Shown here piece after piece: positions 1-9,252 of a DNA stretch of 64,000 nucleotides. The position numbers and the translations under genes are program-made. The notes under the pieces were generated by a model. That model saw nothing but the letters and a program-made list of their open reading frames with translations. It was not told the DNA's origin and did not search any database. The first letter of the stretch is position 1, and the number at the start of each line of letters is the position of its first letter. Origin of the DNA: CALXVA01 sp944392465 (GTDB lineage Bacteria > Bacillota > Clostridia > TANB77 > CAG-508); contig OZ006978.1 in the NCBI GenBank assembly GCA_963931155.1, positions 310,001 to 374,000 on the forward strand, read 5' to 3'.

Positions 1-461
1 ATATATCCAGCAAAATCTCGTTTTATTTCAAATGTTGGAACTGGGATTACATGCTTTCCTTCTGTTGTTCTAATTCTCCTTGCTGTTTCCATTTCAGCTT
101 CTGTTGCAACTTCATTTATGTATATCGTTTTTTCTGGTTTTTCTAATCCTAAATTTTCTGCAATTTTTTCTATCATTCCATCAGATGTTCCCAGAATTAA
201 TATAGATTCTGGTCCTTCTTTTTTTATAGCTTCTTTCATCCTCTTTCTATCATCTTTATCCAAGAAGATAGCTTTCTTTACGGTTTCAACTTTGGTAGGA
301 GCTTTTTTTGCTGAACTACCAGCAATTACATCATTTTCTTTTATTAATAAGCCATCATCAATTATATAATGTATATTATTTTCACTTGCCACTAATTGGG
401 CTCTATAACTTTTTCCCGTCCCTGACGGCCCTACAAATGCAAATACTTTTGTTTTGTTCAT
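1..461 (-). CDS. P-loop ATP-binding protein, C-terminus beyond window
   Basis: The minus-strand frame opens at an ATG at 461 behind AAGGAATG and runs off the left edge with no stop, giving about 153 visible residues. Residues 11-18 read GPSGTGKS, a Walker A motif. A later stretch (ILILGTSDGMIEKIAENL) looks like a Rossmann strand and helix, and the visible part ends near HVIPVPTFEIKRDFAGY. I recall similar clostridial proteins in which this ATPase is joined to an Asp23/Gls24-like C-terminal domain, but that part is outside the window. A nucleotide-binding role is clear; the substrate is unknown. It is the last gene of the leftmost minus-strand group. Confidence 0.75.
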   Translation of the reverse strand, partial: MNKTKVFAFVGPSGTGKSYRAQLVASENNIHYIIDDGLLIKENDVIAGSSAKKAPTKVETVKKAIFLDKDDRKRMKEAIKKEGPESILILGTSDGMIEKIAENLGLEKPEKTIYINEVATEAEMETARRIRTTEGKHVIPVPTFEIKRDFAGY

Positions 462-540
462 TTTATCACATTCCTTTTTATACAATACAGATTATACCAT
501 TTTTTGTAATTGCTATCAAGAAAAACATTAAAAAATTTCA

Positions 541-1221
541 TTATTTGTTTGGTATATATGGAGTTATTCTTCCTACAAAATCTCCAAAGTTTTGTGATTG
601 CAAAATTACTTTTCCTGGACCTACTAATCTAGTTAAAAATAATCCTTCTCCTCCTAAAAATATATTTCCTAGTCCTTTGATTGTTTCAACTTCATAAGAA
701 ATACTTGGTTCAAAGGCTACTACATTCCCTGTATCAACTTTTATAACTTCTCCTGGCATTAAGTTCATTTCTATAGGATCTCCATCTACTTCTAAGAAAA
801 GCATTCCTCTGCCTTGAGCTTTTTGTAAAATAAAACCTTCTCCTCCAACTAAACCGGCACTAAATCTTTTTGAAAATGTTACAGATGTTTCTATTGAATC
901 TTCTGCACATAAGAAAGAACCTTTCTGAACTGTAATTCCATTTGGCAATTCTGATAAATTTACTGGTATAATATTTCCTGGTACAGTTGTTGCAAAAGCC
1001 ACCTTTGCACCATCAACTTGTGCTGTATAATTTGCCATAAAAATAGATTCACCTGAAAACATTCTACCAAGGCTTTTCATAACTCCTCCCCTAGCATTTG
1101 TTTTCATCTCTATTCCGTCGCTTTGATAAGTCATTCCACCACTTTGGGTGTATACCGTCTCCCCTCTATTTAATTCTACTTCCACTACTGGCACTGTTTG
1201 CCCTATAATTTGATATCTCAT
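541..1221 (-). CDS. AIM24/TIGR00266 family protein
   Basis: The product has 226 residues, the usual length for the AIM24 (DUF124, TIGR00266) family. It is rich in glycine and beta strands, with family-typical stretches such as MPGEVIKVDTGNVVAFEPS and GGEGLFLTRLVGPGKVILQS near the C-terminus. There is no signal peptide or membrane segment. The family folds as a double-stranded beta helix; its bacterial role is unsettled. The ATG at 1221 follows GGGGGAG at good spacing. It lies 23 bases after the GT-C glycosyltransferase gene on the same strand, so the two may be co-transcribed. Confidence 0.85.
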   Translation of the reverse strand: MRYQIIGQTVPVVEVELNRGETVYTQSGGMTYQSDGIEMKTNARGGVMKSLGRMFSGESIFMANYTAQVDGAKVAFATTVPGNIIPVNLSELPNGITVQKGSFLCAEDSIETSVTFSKRFSAGLVGGEGFILQKAQGRGMLFLEVDGDPIEMNLMPGEVIKVDTGNVVAFEPSISYEVETIKGLGNIFLGGEGLFLTRLVGPGKVILQSQNFGDFVGRITPYIPNK

Positions 1222-1244
1222 TTTTTACTCCCCCTATTTTATTT

Positions 1245-2768
1245 TTATTTTTCTACACTCTTATTTATTTCAATTATTTCAATTGTATAAGTATTTTCTT
1301 TGTATCCTGTTTCAAAAACTTCTCTTGAAATGGTATTACAGCTATCATTTAATTTTTCAATTTCTTCTAAAAGCCCTGATGAATCACCTCCCTCTACTAG
1401 AACTATTCTACCTTTATAATTTTGCATTAAGTCATCTATACTATATATAATTTTCATACTTGGTGCATATGCTTTATATGCTTCCTCTACATTCCAATGG
1501 TTTTTGTCATAGAAATATGATTGATTATCACCAAAATATGTTGTAACAACTGCACCACTTATCGCATCTGAATATAAAATTATATCATCTTGTTTTATAT
1601 TTTGATCTAAATACGATAAAAAGGTATTATTTCTAGTATCATAATTTTCGTTGATTAGTCCAATATTACTAAATAGTGAGCAAATTAAAACAATTATGCA
1701 AAATATTGCAACTCTATATTTATTGTTATCTTTTGATACAATATATGTAATTCCAAATATAAATAATCCTGTAAGTATTAGTAAATATCTATATAGTAAT
1801 ATTACGCTTTGCATACATAATGATATTCCTAGTGCAATTAATATAATTCCAACATATATTAAAAAAGGTATTACTGCTGGCTTCATATCTATTTTTTCTT
1901 TTTGTTTACGAATTTTAAATAAATATATATAAATTAAATATAAAATAACAGCAATTGCAAAAATAAGCCCTATTGTGGTTGGCAATGTTCCAACAAATTG
2001 CATATTTAAAATTTCAATTAGTGTTCCTGGGAATGTAAGTGTAATCCAAAAACCTTTAGATACACTTTGTAATTGTCCTAAGAATATAAATAACCATGGC
2101 AAATATAATGCAACCTGAATAATTGCGGTTATTATAAAGTTTCTTAGTGCTTTTCCTCTTGTTTTTCTATTTTTAATGTAATAAATAAATAATATTAAAT
2201 TAATAATTCCAGCCAGCATTAATCCATAATAATGCGTATATGCAACTAGCAAGCTACTTAAGCCAAATATGATAAAGTTTTTTGTACTCTCTTTTCTTTT
2301 GTATAATCTATATGCATAAATTCCAAGTATTGTACCTAAAAGCATACCCAAACTATACATTCTTAATTCTCCAGCATATTCTGCTGTAACTGGTAAAAAA
2401 AACACTAAGAATGAAAATAAAATTCCTGTCTTTTCTCCAAAATCTTTTCGTATATGTGTATATCCTAATACTCCAACTAAAATTAGTGAAATTAATGAAA
2501 CCATTCGTAATGCTATTAAATTAAAATTTGTTATTAAGCCTACTATATGTAATATAAAATAATATAGGATTGGATGCACGTCATTAGCACCTATAGTCCA
2601 AATTTCTGAAAAGCTATGCTTGGCTATATCTACACTATAACTTTCATCAAACCATAAATTAGAATGAAAGACACTTAATGATATAAATATAGCACCCAAT
2701 ACAATTATTGCTATATGGGCATATTTAATTTTATTTGTTTTAATTTTTACTAATTCTGTGTTTTTCAC
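1245..2768 (-). CDS. GT-C type membrane glycosyltransferase (GT39/ArnT-like)
   Basis: This is a 507-residue polytopic membrane protein with about ten hydrophobic segments. After the first segment, an extracytoplasmic loop carries FDESYS (about residue 40) and then NDVHPILYY (about 62-70). This layout is typical of ArnT/PMT-like enzymes, where an acidic residue in the first loop is catalytic and the donor is a polyprenyl-phosphate sugar. The C-terminal part is a soluble extracellular domain. The start is a GTG behind AGGAGGATATT. A GT2 gene ends just upstream, so the pair could make and use a lipid-linked sugar for cell-surface glycosylation. The acceptor is unknown. Confidence 0.75.
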   Translation of the reverse strand: MKNTELVKIKTNKIKYAHIAIIVLGAIFISLSVFHSNLWFDESYSVDIAKHSFSEIWTIGANDVHPILYYFILHIVGLITNFNLIALRMVSLISLILVGVLGYTHIRKDFGEKTGILFSFLVFFLPVTAEYAGELRMYSLGMLLGTILGIYAYRLYKRKESTKNFIIFGLSSLLVAYTHYYGLMLAGIINLILFIYYIKNRKTRGKALRNFIITAIIQVALYLPWLFIFLGQLQSVSKGFWITLTFPGTLIEILNMQFVGTLPTTIGLIFAIAVILYLIYIYLFKIRKQKEKIDMKPAVIPFLIYVGIILIALGISLCMQSVILLYRYLLILTGLFIFGITYIVSKDNNKYRVAIFCIIVLICSLFSNIGLINENYDTRNNTFLSYLDQNIKQDDIILYSDAISGAVVTTYFGDNQSYFYDKNHWNVEEAYKAYAPSMKIIYSIDDLMQNYKGRIVLVEGGDSSGLLEEIEKLNDSCNTISREVFETGYKENTYTIEIIEINKSVEK

Positions 2769-2796
2769 AATATCCTCCTAACATATATTAAGATAA

Positions 2797-2866
2797 AAAA
2801 ATAAATTCTAGATAGAATTATATCATTTCATATAATTCATGTCTAGAATTTATTTTAATTTCAAAT
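2797..2866 (-). terminator. Intrinsic terminator after the GT2 gene
   Basis: On the minus strand, AAATAAATTCTAGA pairs with TCTAGAATTTATTT across an AT-rich loop and runs into a T tract. It lies directly after the stop of the 2875-4101 gene. Confidence 0.7.
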
Positions 2867-2874
2867 TTTATTAA

Positions 2875-4101
2875 CTATACTTCATTAATTTTAACATTTC
2901 TAACATGTTCAATTTTATCCCAGCTTGTATCACGTTTAAATAAACATTTAAAGTTTATTAATATCCATGAACCTAAAAATAATGGATAACATAAAAGTCC
3001 TTTAAGCATTGGTCTAATAGGTTTCTTTTCCAAAATCATTATTAATATAGCTGTAAATATTGGAAGTAAAAATGTAGGTATTAAATATCTTAAACAGTTG
3101 ATTATTAACTCAGTTGCTGTCATTCCATTTGTTGCATATATAACAAAATTTAATATTAATAAAACAATTGTTAATATAAACATTGGTATACTTCCAAGTA
3201 TATATAGTAGTCCATCAAAATTCATCATTGTTTTATTTGACTTTACAGCGGCAGCTAGTGGTTTTGTATACTCGCTCATACATTGTATATGTCCAACTGT
3301 CCATCTTGTTCTTTGTTTCCAAGATTGTTTAAATCCTACTGGTTGCTCATCATATACTATAGCATCTGTTGCCCATCCAAGTCTACGTCCTGCTATAATT
3401 CTTTTCAATGAAAATTCAATGTCTTCTGTTAATGTGTTTGTGTTCCATCCATCAGGTTTTATAACATCAAATTTAACCATAAAACCTGTACCATTTATTA
3501 ATGGTGATAATCCTAAATTATATCTTGCTAAATGATAAAATCTATTCATTGTCCAATAGAATAATGCATAACCTGCTGACACCCAGCTGTCTGTTGGATT
3601 TTTAATATCTCTATATCCTTGAACAACTTCCTCTCCTTGGCATAATTTCTTATTCATTGCTTTTAAAAAGTTTTTATCTACTATATTATCTGCATCAAAT
3701 ATACAAAATGCATCATAGTCAGCATTTTCTTCTATTTTTTGTTTTAAAAACCATTGAAGAGCATATCCTTTTGTTTTATGTTCCTCATCATGTCTCTCCA
3801 TTACAATTGCTCCATGTTCTTTAGCTATTTCAGCAGTTCTATCTGTACAGTTATCTGCTATAACATAAACATCATAATGGTCTTTTGGATAATCTTGTTT
3901 GTTTAAACTCTCAATTAAAGCTTCTATAACATTTTCCTCATTATGTGCAGGTATAATGGCCATAAATTTATTAGTTTTTTCTTCTAAAATTGGTTTATCT
4001 TTTAACTTAACAAGTGAACATATACTTATAACTAATTGATATCCCCAGAATATTGTTAATAACCATACAAGTGCCTGTTGAATCATATATAAATAATCCA
4101 T
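2875..4101 (-). CDS. Family 2 membrane glycosyltransferase
   Basis: The product has 408 residues. An N-terminal membrane segment is followed by a GT-A domain: AIIPAHNEENVIEALIESL (about 49-67), IADNCTD (about 84), a DxD-type metal/nucleotide motif in FDADNIVD (about 135) and QRTRW (about 265, the QxxRW motif of processive synthases). Three C-terminal hydrophobic segments follow. The layout fits the IcaA/NodC-like GT2 group, which use UDP- or GDP-sugars at the inner membrane face. The ATG at 4101 follows AAAAGGAGAAAAG. It sits upstream of the GT-C gene, separated by a terminator. Confidence 0.85.
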   Translation of the reverse strand: MDYLYMIQQALVWLLTIFWGYQLVISICSLVKLKDKPILEEKTNKFMAIIPAHNEENVIEALIESLNKQDYPKDHYDVYVIADNCTDRTAEIAKEHGAIVMERHDEEHKTKGYALQWFLKQKIEENADYDAFCIFDADNIVDKNFLKAMNKKLCQGEEVVQGYRDIKNPTDSWVSAGYALFYWTMNRFYHLARYNLGLSPLINGTGFMVKFDVIKPDGWNTNTLTEDIEFSLKRIIAGRRLGWATDAIVYDEQPVGFKQSWKQRTRWTVGHIQCMSEYTKPLAAAVKSNKTMMNFDGLLYILGSIPMFILTIVLLILNFVIYATNGMTATELIINCLRYLIPTFLLPIFTAILIMILEKKPIRPMLKGLLCYPLFLGSWILINFKCLFKRDTSWDKIEHVRNVKINEV

Positions 4102-4264
4102 TTCTTTTCTCCTTTTTTATATCTATATTTATATTATGCACTTAATATATGCTTGTATTACTAATTTATAAATCTGTGTATTCATACATTTTATATTATA
4201 CTATTATCTTACATTTTTTGCAACTATTTCATATTCTTTTTGTGATACCTATTATAATAATTTG

Positions 4265-5251
4265 TTACTCAAAAATCGTTCCAGCTACTATACTATTGCC
4301 TCTTAAAAATTCTTGAATACTCATCTTTCTCGCATTTTCTCCTTGAATTTCAAGAACTTTTATAATACCATTTTGGGCTTTTATATATAATCCTTTTTTT
4401 GAATCTGAAAGTAACACTGTTCCACTTTCTAACCCTGGTAATCTATATTCATATTCTTTTATTTCTGGATAATCTTTTTCTAATTCATCATTTGATAATA
4501 CTTTAATTTTCCAAAATTTAATCTTTTTTCCATTCAAATAAGAATATGCTCCCATAATTGGATTTAATCCTCTTACTAAGTTTTTAATTTCTACCGCATT
4601 TTTATTTTCCCAATCTATTTTTGCCATTTCTTTATTAAGCATAGGTGCTAAAGTATACTCCTCACCTTGTTTTTCCCTTGGTGCTTTTCCTGCTTCTATT
4701 AATTTTAGAGTTTTTACTAAAAGATTACCTCCAATTTCTGATAATCTATCCCATAACTCTCCTGTTGTTTCATCTTCTCCTATTGTTACTTTCTCCTTTA
4801 GTATCATATCGCCTGTATCCATTCCAACATCCATATACATAGTTGTAATCCCAGTTTCCTCATCTCCGTTTAAAACAGCCCATTGAATAGGTGCTGCACC
4901 TCTATATTTAGGAAGAAGTGAACCATGTACATTTATACAACCTAGTTTTGGAATTTCTAGTAATTCTTTTGGCAAAATCTTACCATATGCCACTACACAA
5001 ATCACATCTGGTTTTATTTTTTTTATTTCTTCAATAAACTCTAAATTATTTCTTACCTTTTGAGGTTGCAATACATTTAATTCATGCTCTTCTGCAAAAA
5101 CTTTTACAGGAGATGGTATTAATTTCATACCTCTCCCTTTTGGTCTATCTGGATTAGTTACAACCGCTTCTATTTTATGTCCTGCTTCATACACTTTTTT
5201 TAGTGATTCTACAGCAAAATCTGGAGTTCCCATAAATACTATTTTTAGCAT
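4265..5251 (-). CDS. fmt: Methionyl-tRNA formyltransferase
   Basis: Fmt formylates initiator Met-tRNA using 10-formyl-tetrahydrofolate. The 328-residue protein starts with MGTPDFAV (about 7-14) and carries the formyl-transfer signature SLLPKYRGAAPIQWAVLNG (about 111-129), followed by the C-terminal OB-like domain. Full length. It lies 13 bases downstream of def, the deformylase that removes the same formyl group, and both sit behind priA in the order common in Bacillota. The folD gene at 47.7 kb belongs to the folate pathway that makes its donor. The start ATG follows AAAGGAGGAGATTAT. Confidence 0.97.
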   Translation of the reverse strand: MLKIVFMGTPDFAVESLKKVYEAGHKIEAVVTNPDRPKGRGMKLIPSPVKVFAEEHELNVLQPQKVRNNLEFIEEIKKIKPDVICVVAYGKILPKELLEIPKLGCINVHGSLLPKYRGAAPIQWAVLNGDEETGITTMYMDVGMDTGDMILKEKVTIGEDETTGELWDRLSEIGGNLLVKTLKLIEAGKAPREKQGEEYTLAPMLNKEMAKIDWENKNAVEIKNLVRGLNPIMGAYSYLNGKKIKFWKIKVLSNDELEKDYPEIKEYEYRLPGLESGTVLLSDSKKGLYIKAQNGIIKVLEIQGENARKMSIQEFLRGNSIVAGTIFE

Positions 5252-5264
5252 ATAATCTCCTCCT

Positions 5265-5750
5265 TTATCCTTTATCTTGATTTGGTTCTACATACTCAAG
5301 TGTTCCTGGTATCATATTATCTACAAATAATATACCTTCTAAGTGGTCTATTTCGTGACATAAAGCTTGTGCCAATAAGCCTTTTGCTTTTATTTTTACT
5401 TTTTCTCCATTTTCATTTAATGCTTCAACTACAACCTCTTCTGGTCTAATCATCTTTGCGTATTGGTTTGGAAAACTCAAACAACCTTCTTCAACTTCTT
5501 GTTTTCCTTTAGTTTTTATAATTACAGGATTTACTAATTTTAATGGTTTATTGCCATCATATAAATCAATTACAATAACTCTTTTTAGTAATCCTACTTG
5601 AGGAGCTGCTAATCCTACTCCATTATATTTATGCATAGTTTCTAACATGTCGTCTAATAATTCTCTTATTTTATCATTTACTTCAGATACTTCTTTTGAT
5701 TTTTTTCTTAAGATTTCGTCACCATTTTCTCTTATTTCTCTTATTGCCAC
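5265..5750 (-). CDS. def: Peptide deformylase
   Basis: A metal-dependent enzyme that removes the N-formyl group from nascent proteins. All three family motifs are present in the 161 residues: GVGLAAPQVG (about 45-54), EEGCLSFP (about 88-95, metal-binding Cys) and CHEIDHLEG (about 130-138, two metal-binding His and the catalytic Glu). The start codon is GTG, with GGGAGTG upstream. It overlaps no neighbour and lies between priA and fmt in one minus-strand operon. Confidence 0.97.
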   Translation of the reverse strand: MAIREIRENGDEILRKKSKEVSEVNDKIRELLDDMLETMHKYNGVGLAAPQVGLLKRVIVIDLYDGNKPLKLVNPVIIKTKGKQEVEEGCLSFPNQYAKMIRPEEVVVEALNENGEKVKIKAKGLLAQALCHEIDHLEGILFVDNMIPGTLEYVEPNQDKG

Positions 5751-5792
5751 CTATATTCACTCCCTTTTCACTTTTTAGTCTTAAATTTATTT

Positions 5793-8048
5793 TTAAAGTG
5801 TCATCATATTGTTTGGATTTAAGTCAATTGTTACTCTTGTTTTATTTGTTTTTAATGTTTTAAAAAATTCTAGAGTTTCATTTAATAGATTTATTGTTTC
5901 ATCTGAAAATTTGCATTTTATTAAAATTCTCCATCTATATTTATTCTTAATTCTATCTATTGGTGATGGAATTGCTTTATATAGTATTATTCCTATATTT
6001 TCATTTATTACTCTATTTTTTAGATAAGCATGAACATGGTTTGCAACACTTGCTACATCTTTTTCGTTTTCAGAACTAAATCCAATTAATATTATATCGC
6101 AAAATGGTGGATATTTCAATTGTTTTCGCATTCCAATTTCTGTGTTGTAAAATAATTCATAATCTTGTTTTTTTGCACATTCAATACTAAAATTATCTGG
6201 ATTGTATGTTTGGATTATTACTCTTCCTTTTTCTTCTCCTCTTCCAGCTCTTCCTGCAACTTGAGTTAAGATTTGAAAAGTCTTTTCATTTGCTCTAAAA
6301 TCATCTATATTTAAACTACCATCTGCAGCAATTACTCCTACTAAAGTTACATTTGGAAAATGGTGCCCTTTTACTACCATTTGTGTTCCTATTAAAATAT
6401 CTATATTTTCATTCTGAAATTTTTCTAGTATTTGCTCATGTGAATTCTTTTTGCTAACTGTATCTACATCCATTCTTATGGTACTGGCTTCAGGAAATAA
6501 TTTTTTTATTTCATGTTCCAATTTCTGAGTTCCAGTTCCAAAATATCTAATTTGGTTACTTCCACATTCTGGGCATAGTGTTAATACATTTTCTTCTCTA
6601 CCACAATAATGACATTTCAATTTATTTGTATTTGCATGATATGTTAAATTTATATCACAATTTTTACATTTTGCTGTATATCCACAATTTCTACACATTA
6701 TAAAGGTTGAAAATCCTCGTCTGTTTAGATATAAGATTGTTTGTTTTTTATTTTTTATATTTTTCTCTATTTCCTCATATAACTTGGTACTAATCATTGA
6801 TTTATTCCCTTTAGCAAGTTCTTCTCTTAAATCAATAATTTTAATTTCTGGAAGCTTTGCTTCATTTGCTCTCCTATTTAATTTTAATAGAGTTATTTCT
6901 TCTTTTTTTGCTCTATAAAAGGTATCTAAATCAGGAGTGGCACTTCCTAATACCAAAGGAATATTATTATCCCTACATAAAAATCTTGCAATTTCTTTTA
7001 CTTCATATCTAGGTGTCATTTCAGATTTATATGAGCTATCATGCTCTTCATCAATTATAACTATTCCTAAATCTGAAACTGGTGCAAAAATTGCAGACCT
7101 AGCACCAATCACAATTTTTGCTCTTCCATCCTTTATTCTATTCCATTCATCATATCTTTCACCTATTGATAACTTACTATGTAGTACAGCTATTTTTTCC
7201 TTGCCAAATCTTGCAATAAACCTATTAACTGTTTGAGGTGTTAATGATATTTCTGGAACTAATAATATACTAGATTTGTTTTCTTTTAGTGACTTTTCTA
7301 TTAATTGTAAGTAAATTTCTGTTTTTCCCGAGCCTGTGACTCCAAAAATCAAAAATTCAGAAAATAGCATGTCATCCATTGCATCACTTATAACATTAAA
7401 AGCTTTTTCTTGCTCCTCAGTAAATTTTAGTTTTTCTGTCCTCTCTATATTTTTTCCTTCAAATGGATTTCTCTCTATTTTCTTTGGAATTATTTCTACA
7501 TATCCATTTTTGCACAAAGTATTAACAACAGCTCTAGAGCTATCAGCAAACATTTCTATATCTGATACTAAAGCATCACCATTTTGTAATAAAAATCTTA
7601 AAGTTCTAATTTGCTTTTCCGATTTTAATTTTTTAGTTTCTATATCAAATTCTATTTCATCTTCATCTTTTATCAAACTTACAAAATTAATACTTTTTTC
7701 CTTAACCCTATTTTGTATCACTTTGCTCGTAGTACCTGGAGGTAGCATTAATTTTAAACATTCAGAAACATTACAAAAATATCTTTTTGACATCCATTTT
7801 GCCATATCTATTTTTTCTTTGGTCAAAAATTTTTCTTCTACTTTTGCAATTTCTTTTACTTCATACTCGGTTGTTTGTTTTATATTTACCACAAAACCTT
7901 CTTCTAAGTCTTTTTTTCTTCCAAAGGGAATTAATACTCTTGCTCCAATTAACTCTATAGCATTATCTTCATATTCTGCCGGAATTCTATAATCAAAAAC
8001 TCTGTTTAAGTTTTTAACATTACTCTGTATAATTACTTCTGCTATCAT
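5793..8048 (-). CDS. priA: Primosomal replication restart helicase PriA
   Basis: PriA is a 3'-to-5' DNA helicase that reloads the replisome at stalled forks. Visible parts are an N-terminal DNA-binding domain (AEVIIQSNVKNLNRVFDY), Walker A GVTGSGKTEIY, the DEEH box, the zinc-binding cysteine cluster (CRNCGYTAKCKNC, then CHYCG and CPECG), and helicase motifs GTQMVVKGHHFP and QVAGRAGRG. The frame is open to a GTG at 8090, but the ATG at 8048 matches the family N-terminus and has GGAGA upstream, so I place the start there (751 residues). It heads the priA-def-fmt operon and is separated from gmk by a terminator. Confidence 0.95.
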   Translation of the reverse strand: MIAEVIIQSNVKNLNRVFDYRIPAEYEDNAIELIGARVLIPFGRKKDLEEGFVVNIKQTTEYEVKEIAKVEEKFLTKEKIDMAKWMSKRYFCNVSECLKLMLPPGTTSKVIQNRVKEKSINFVSLIKDEDEIEFDIETKKLKSEKQIRTLRFLLQNGDALVSDIEMFADSSRAVVNTLCKNGYVEIIPKKIERNPFEGKNIERTEKLKFTEEQEKAFNVISDAMDDMLFSEFLIFGVTGSGKTEIYLQLIEKSLKENKSSILLVPEISLTPQTVNRFIARFGKEKIAVLHSKLSIGERYDEWNRIKDGRAKIVIGARSAIFAPVSDLGIVIIDEEHDSSYKSEMTPRYEVKEIARFLCRDNNIPLVLGSATPDLDTFYRAKKEEITLLKLNRRANEAKLPEIKIIDLREELAKGNKSMISTKLYEEIEKNIKNKKQTILYLNRRGFSTFIMCRNCGYTAKCKNCDINLTYHANTNKLKCHYCGREENVLTLCPECGSNQIRYFGTGTQKLEHEIKKLFPEASTIRMDVDTVSKKNSHEQILEKFQNENIDILIGTQMVVKGHHFPNVTLVGVIAADGSLNIDDFRANEKTFQILTQVAGRAGRGEEKGRVIIQTYNPDNFSIECAKKQDYELFYNTEIGMRKQLKYPPFCDIILIGFSSENEKDVASVANHVHAYLKNRVINENIGIILYKAIPSPIDRIKNKYRWRILIKCKFSDETINLLNETLEFFKTLKTNKTRVTIDLNPNNMMTL

Positions 8049-8129
8049 GTATGTTTTATCTCCATATATATAATTTATCTTTTCTTTCACTATATTTTAT
8101 ATAGTAATTTTAGCGAAATTGACTATTAC

Positions 8130-8160
8130 AGAAAAAGACCACTCGATGGTCTTTTTTCTA
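8130..8160 (-). terminator. Intrinsic terminator after gmk (bidirectional hairpin)
   Basis: AAAAAGACCA and TGGTCTTTTTT pair around a CTCGA loop, with T runs on both strands. On the minus strand it follows the gmk stop and separates remA-rpoZ-gmk from priA-def-fmt. Confidence 0.85.
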
Positions 8161-8172
8161 TTTGTTATTAAT

Positions 8173-8748
8173 TTAAAATTCTTCTTCAGTAAGATTAATT
8201 TCATTTTCTATAATTGTTTGAATTATATTTACTGTTTTTTCTAAATTGTTATTTTTAATAATATAGTCATACATACCTATTCTAGATTCTTCATAGTCAA
8301 ATCTATTTAATCTTAGCATAATTTCTTGAGGACTTGGCTTGTCCACTCTTTCTTTTAATCTTCGTTCTAGCTCTTTTTTTGGAACACGTAAAAATATAGT
8401 AACAACTTTTGTATCTTGACCTAATAATTCTTTTAAATGCTCTGTTCCATTTACGTCTATATCTTTTACAATTATTTTTCCGCTTCTCATCTTTTCATTT
8501 AGTAATTTTCTTGAAGTACCATAATATTCGTTGTGATGTACATCGTATTCATATAGTTCTTCGTTTTCAATCATTTTTTCAAATTCTTCTTTGTTAACAA
8601 ATATATAATCTTTACCTTCTATATCTCCTTCACGTTTTGCCCTTGATGTATATGAAGGCAATGAATCTACTCTTTCCATTCTTTTTATTAAAGCTTCTTT
8701 TATTGTATTTTTGCCAGCTCCTGATACTCCTGATAATATTACTAGCAT
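8173..8748 (-). CDS. gmk: Guanylate kinase
   Basis: Converts GMP to GDP with ATP. The 191-residue protein has the P-loop SGVSGAGKNTI (about 6-16), the GMP-binding SYTSRAKREGDIEGKDY (about 34-50) and the YEYDVHHNEYYGTS region. The P-loop reads GAGKNT where many homologues have GVGKGT, a mild variation. The start overlaps the last codons of rpoZ by 7 bases, which suggests translational coupling. The order remA-rpoZ-gmk-priA is widely conserved in Bacillota. Confidence 0.96.
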   Translation of the reverse strand: MLVILSGVSGAGKNTIKEALIKRMERVDSLPSYTSRAKREGDIEGKDYIFVNKEEFEKMIENEELYEYDVHHNEYYGTSRKLLNEKMRSGKIIVKDIDVNGTEHLKELLGQDTKVVTIFLRVPKKELERRLKERVDKPSPQEIMLRLNRFDYEESRIGMYDYIIKNNNLEKTVNIIQTIIENEINLTEEEF

Positions 8749-8930
8749 ATTGTCACCTTACCTTCTGCAATTTCATTTGCAGCAATAGTTACTGGTGCTT
8801 CTTCTTTTGCATTTGTTAGCACTTTTGCTCCATCAGCTATTTGTCTTGCTCTTTTAGCTGTTATTACCACAAGTTCAAATCTATTTTCTACCTTTGTTAA
8901 CAATTCTTTTACAGTTGGTTTTACCATCAT
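8742..8930 (-). CDS. rpoZ: RNA polymerase omega subunit
   Basis: A 62-residue protein carrying the omega core: PTVKELLTKVENRFELV followed by TAKRARQIADGAK (helix with the conserved RAR motif). Omega helps assemble RNA polymerase. Short omega proteins are normal in Clostridia. It sits between remA and gmk and overlaps gmk by 7 bases. The ATG follows AGGAGGAATGTAATT. Confidence 0.92.
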   Translation of the reverse strand: MMVKPTVKELLTKVENRFELVVITAKRARQIADGAKVLTNAKEEAPVTIAANEIAEGKVTIC

Positions 8931-8946
8931 AATTACATTCCTCCTT

Positions 8947-9207
8947 TTAATTTTCTTCTACTATATTTTCATCATCTTTATCTAACCTTCCTGCTACTGT
9001 TTCTGGTTGTATAGAAGATAAAACCACATGTCCAGAGTCCATAATAATTACCGCTCTAGTTTTTCTTCCATATGTAGCATCTATAGCTGTACCATCATCT
9101 TTTGCTTCTTGAACTATCCTTTTTATGGGTGCCGATTCTGGGCTTACTATAGCTATTATTCTATTTGCTGAAACTATATTTCCAAAACCTATATTTATTA
9201 ATTGCAT
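8947..9207 (-). CDS. remA: RemA-family DNA-binding regulator (DUF370)
   Basis: The product has 86 residues, exactly in the size range of RemA. The N-terminus LINIGFGNIVSANRIIAIVS and the middle TYGRKTRAVIIMDSGHVVLS are family hallmarks. In Bacillus subtilis RemA activates extracellular matrix genes by binding DNA as a ring-like oligomer. Here it is the first gene of remA-rpoZ-gmk. The start follows AATGGAGGTTAATT. Confidence 0.92.
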   Translation of the reverse strand: MQLINIGFGNIVSANRIIAIVSPESAPIKRIVQEAKDDGTAIDATYGRKTRAVIIMDSGHVVLSSIQPETVAGRLDKDDENIVEEN

Positions 9208-9252
9208 AATTAACCTCCATTCGAGCTGATTTGCTCTAAAAATTATTATATT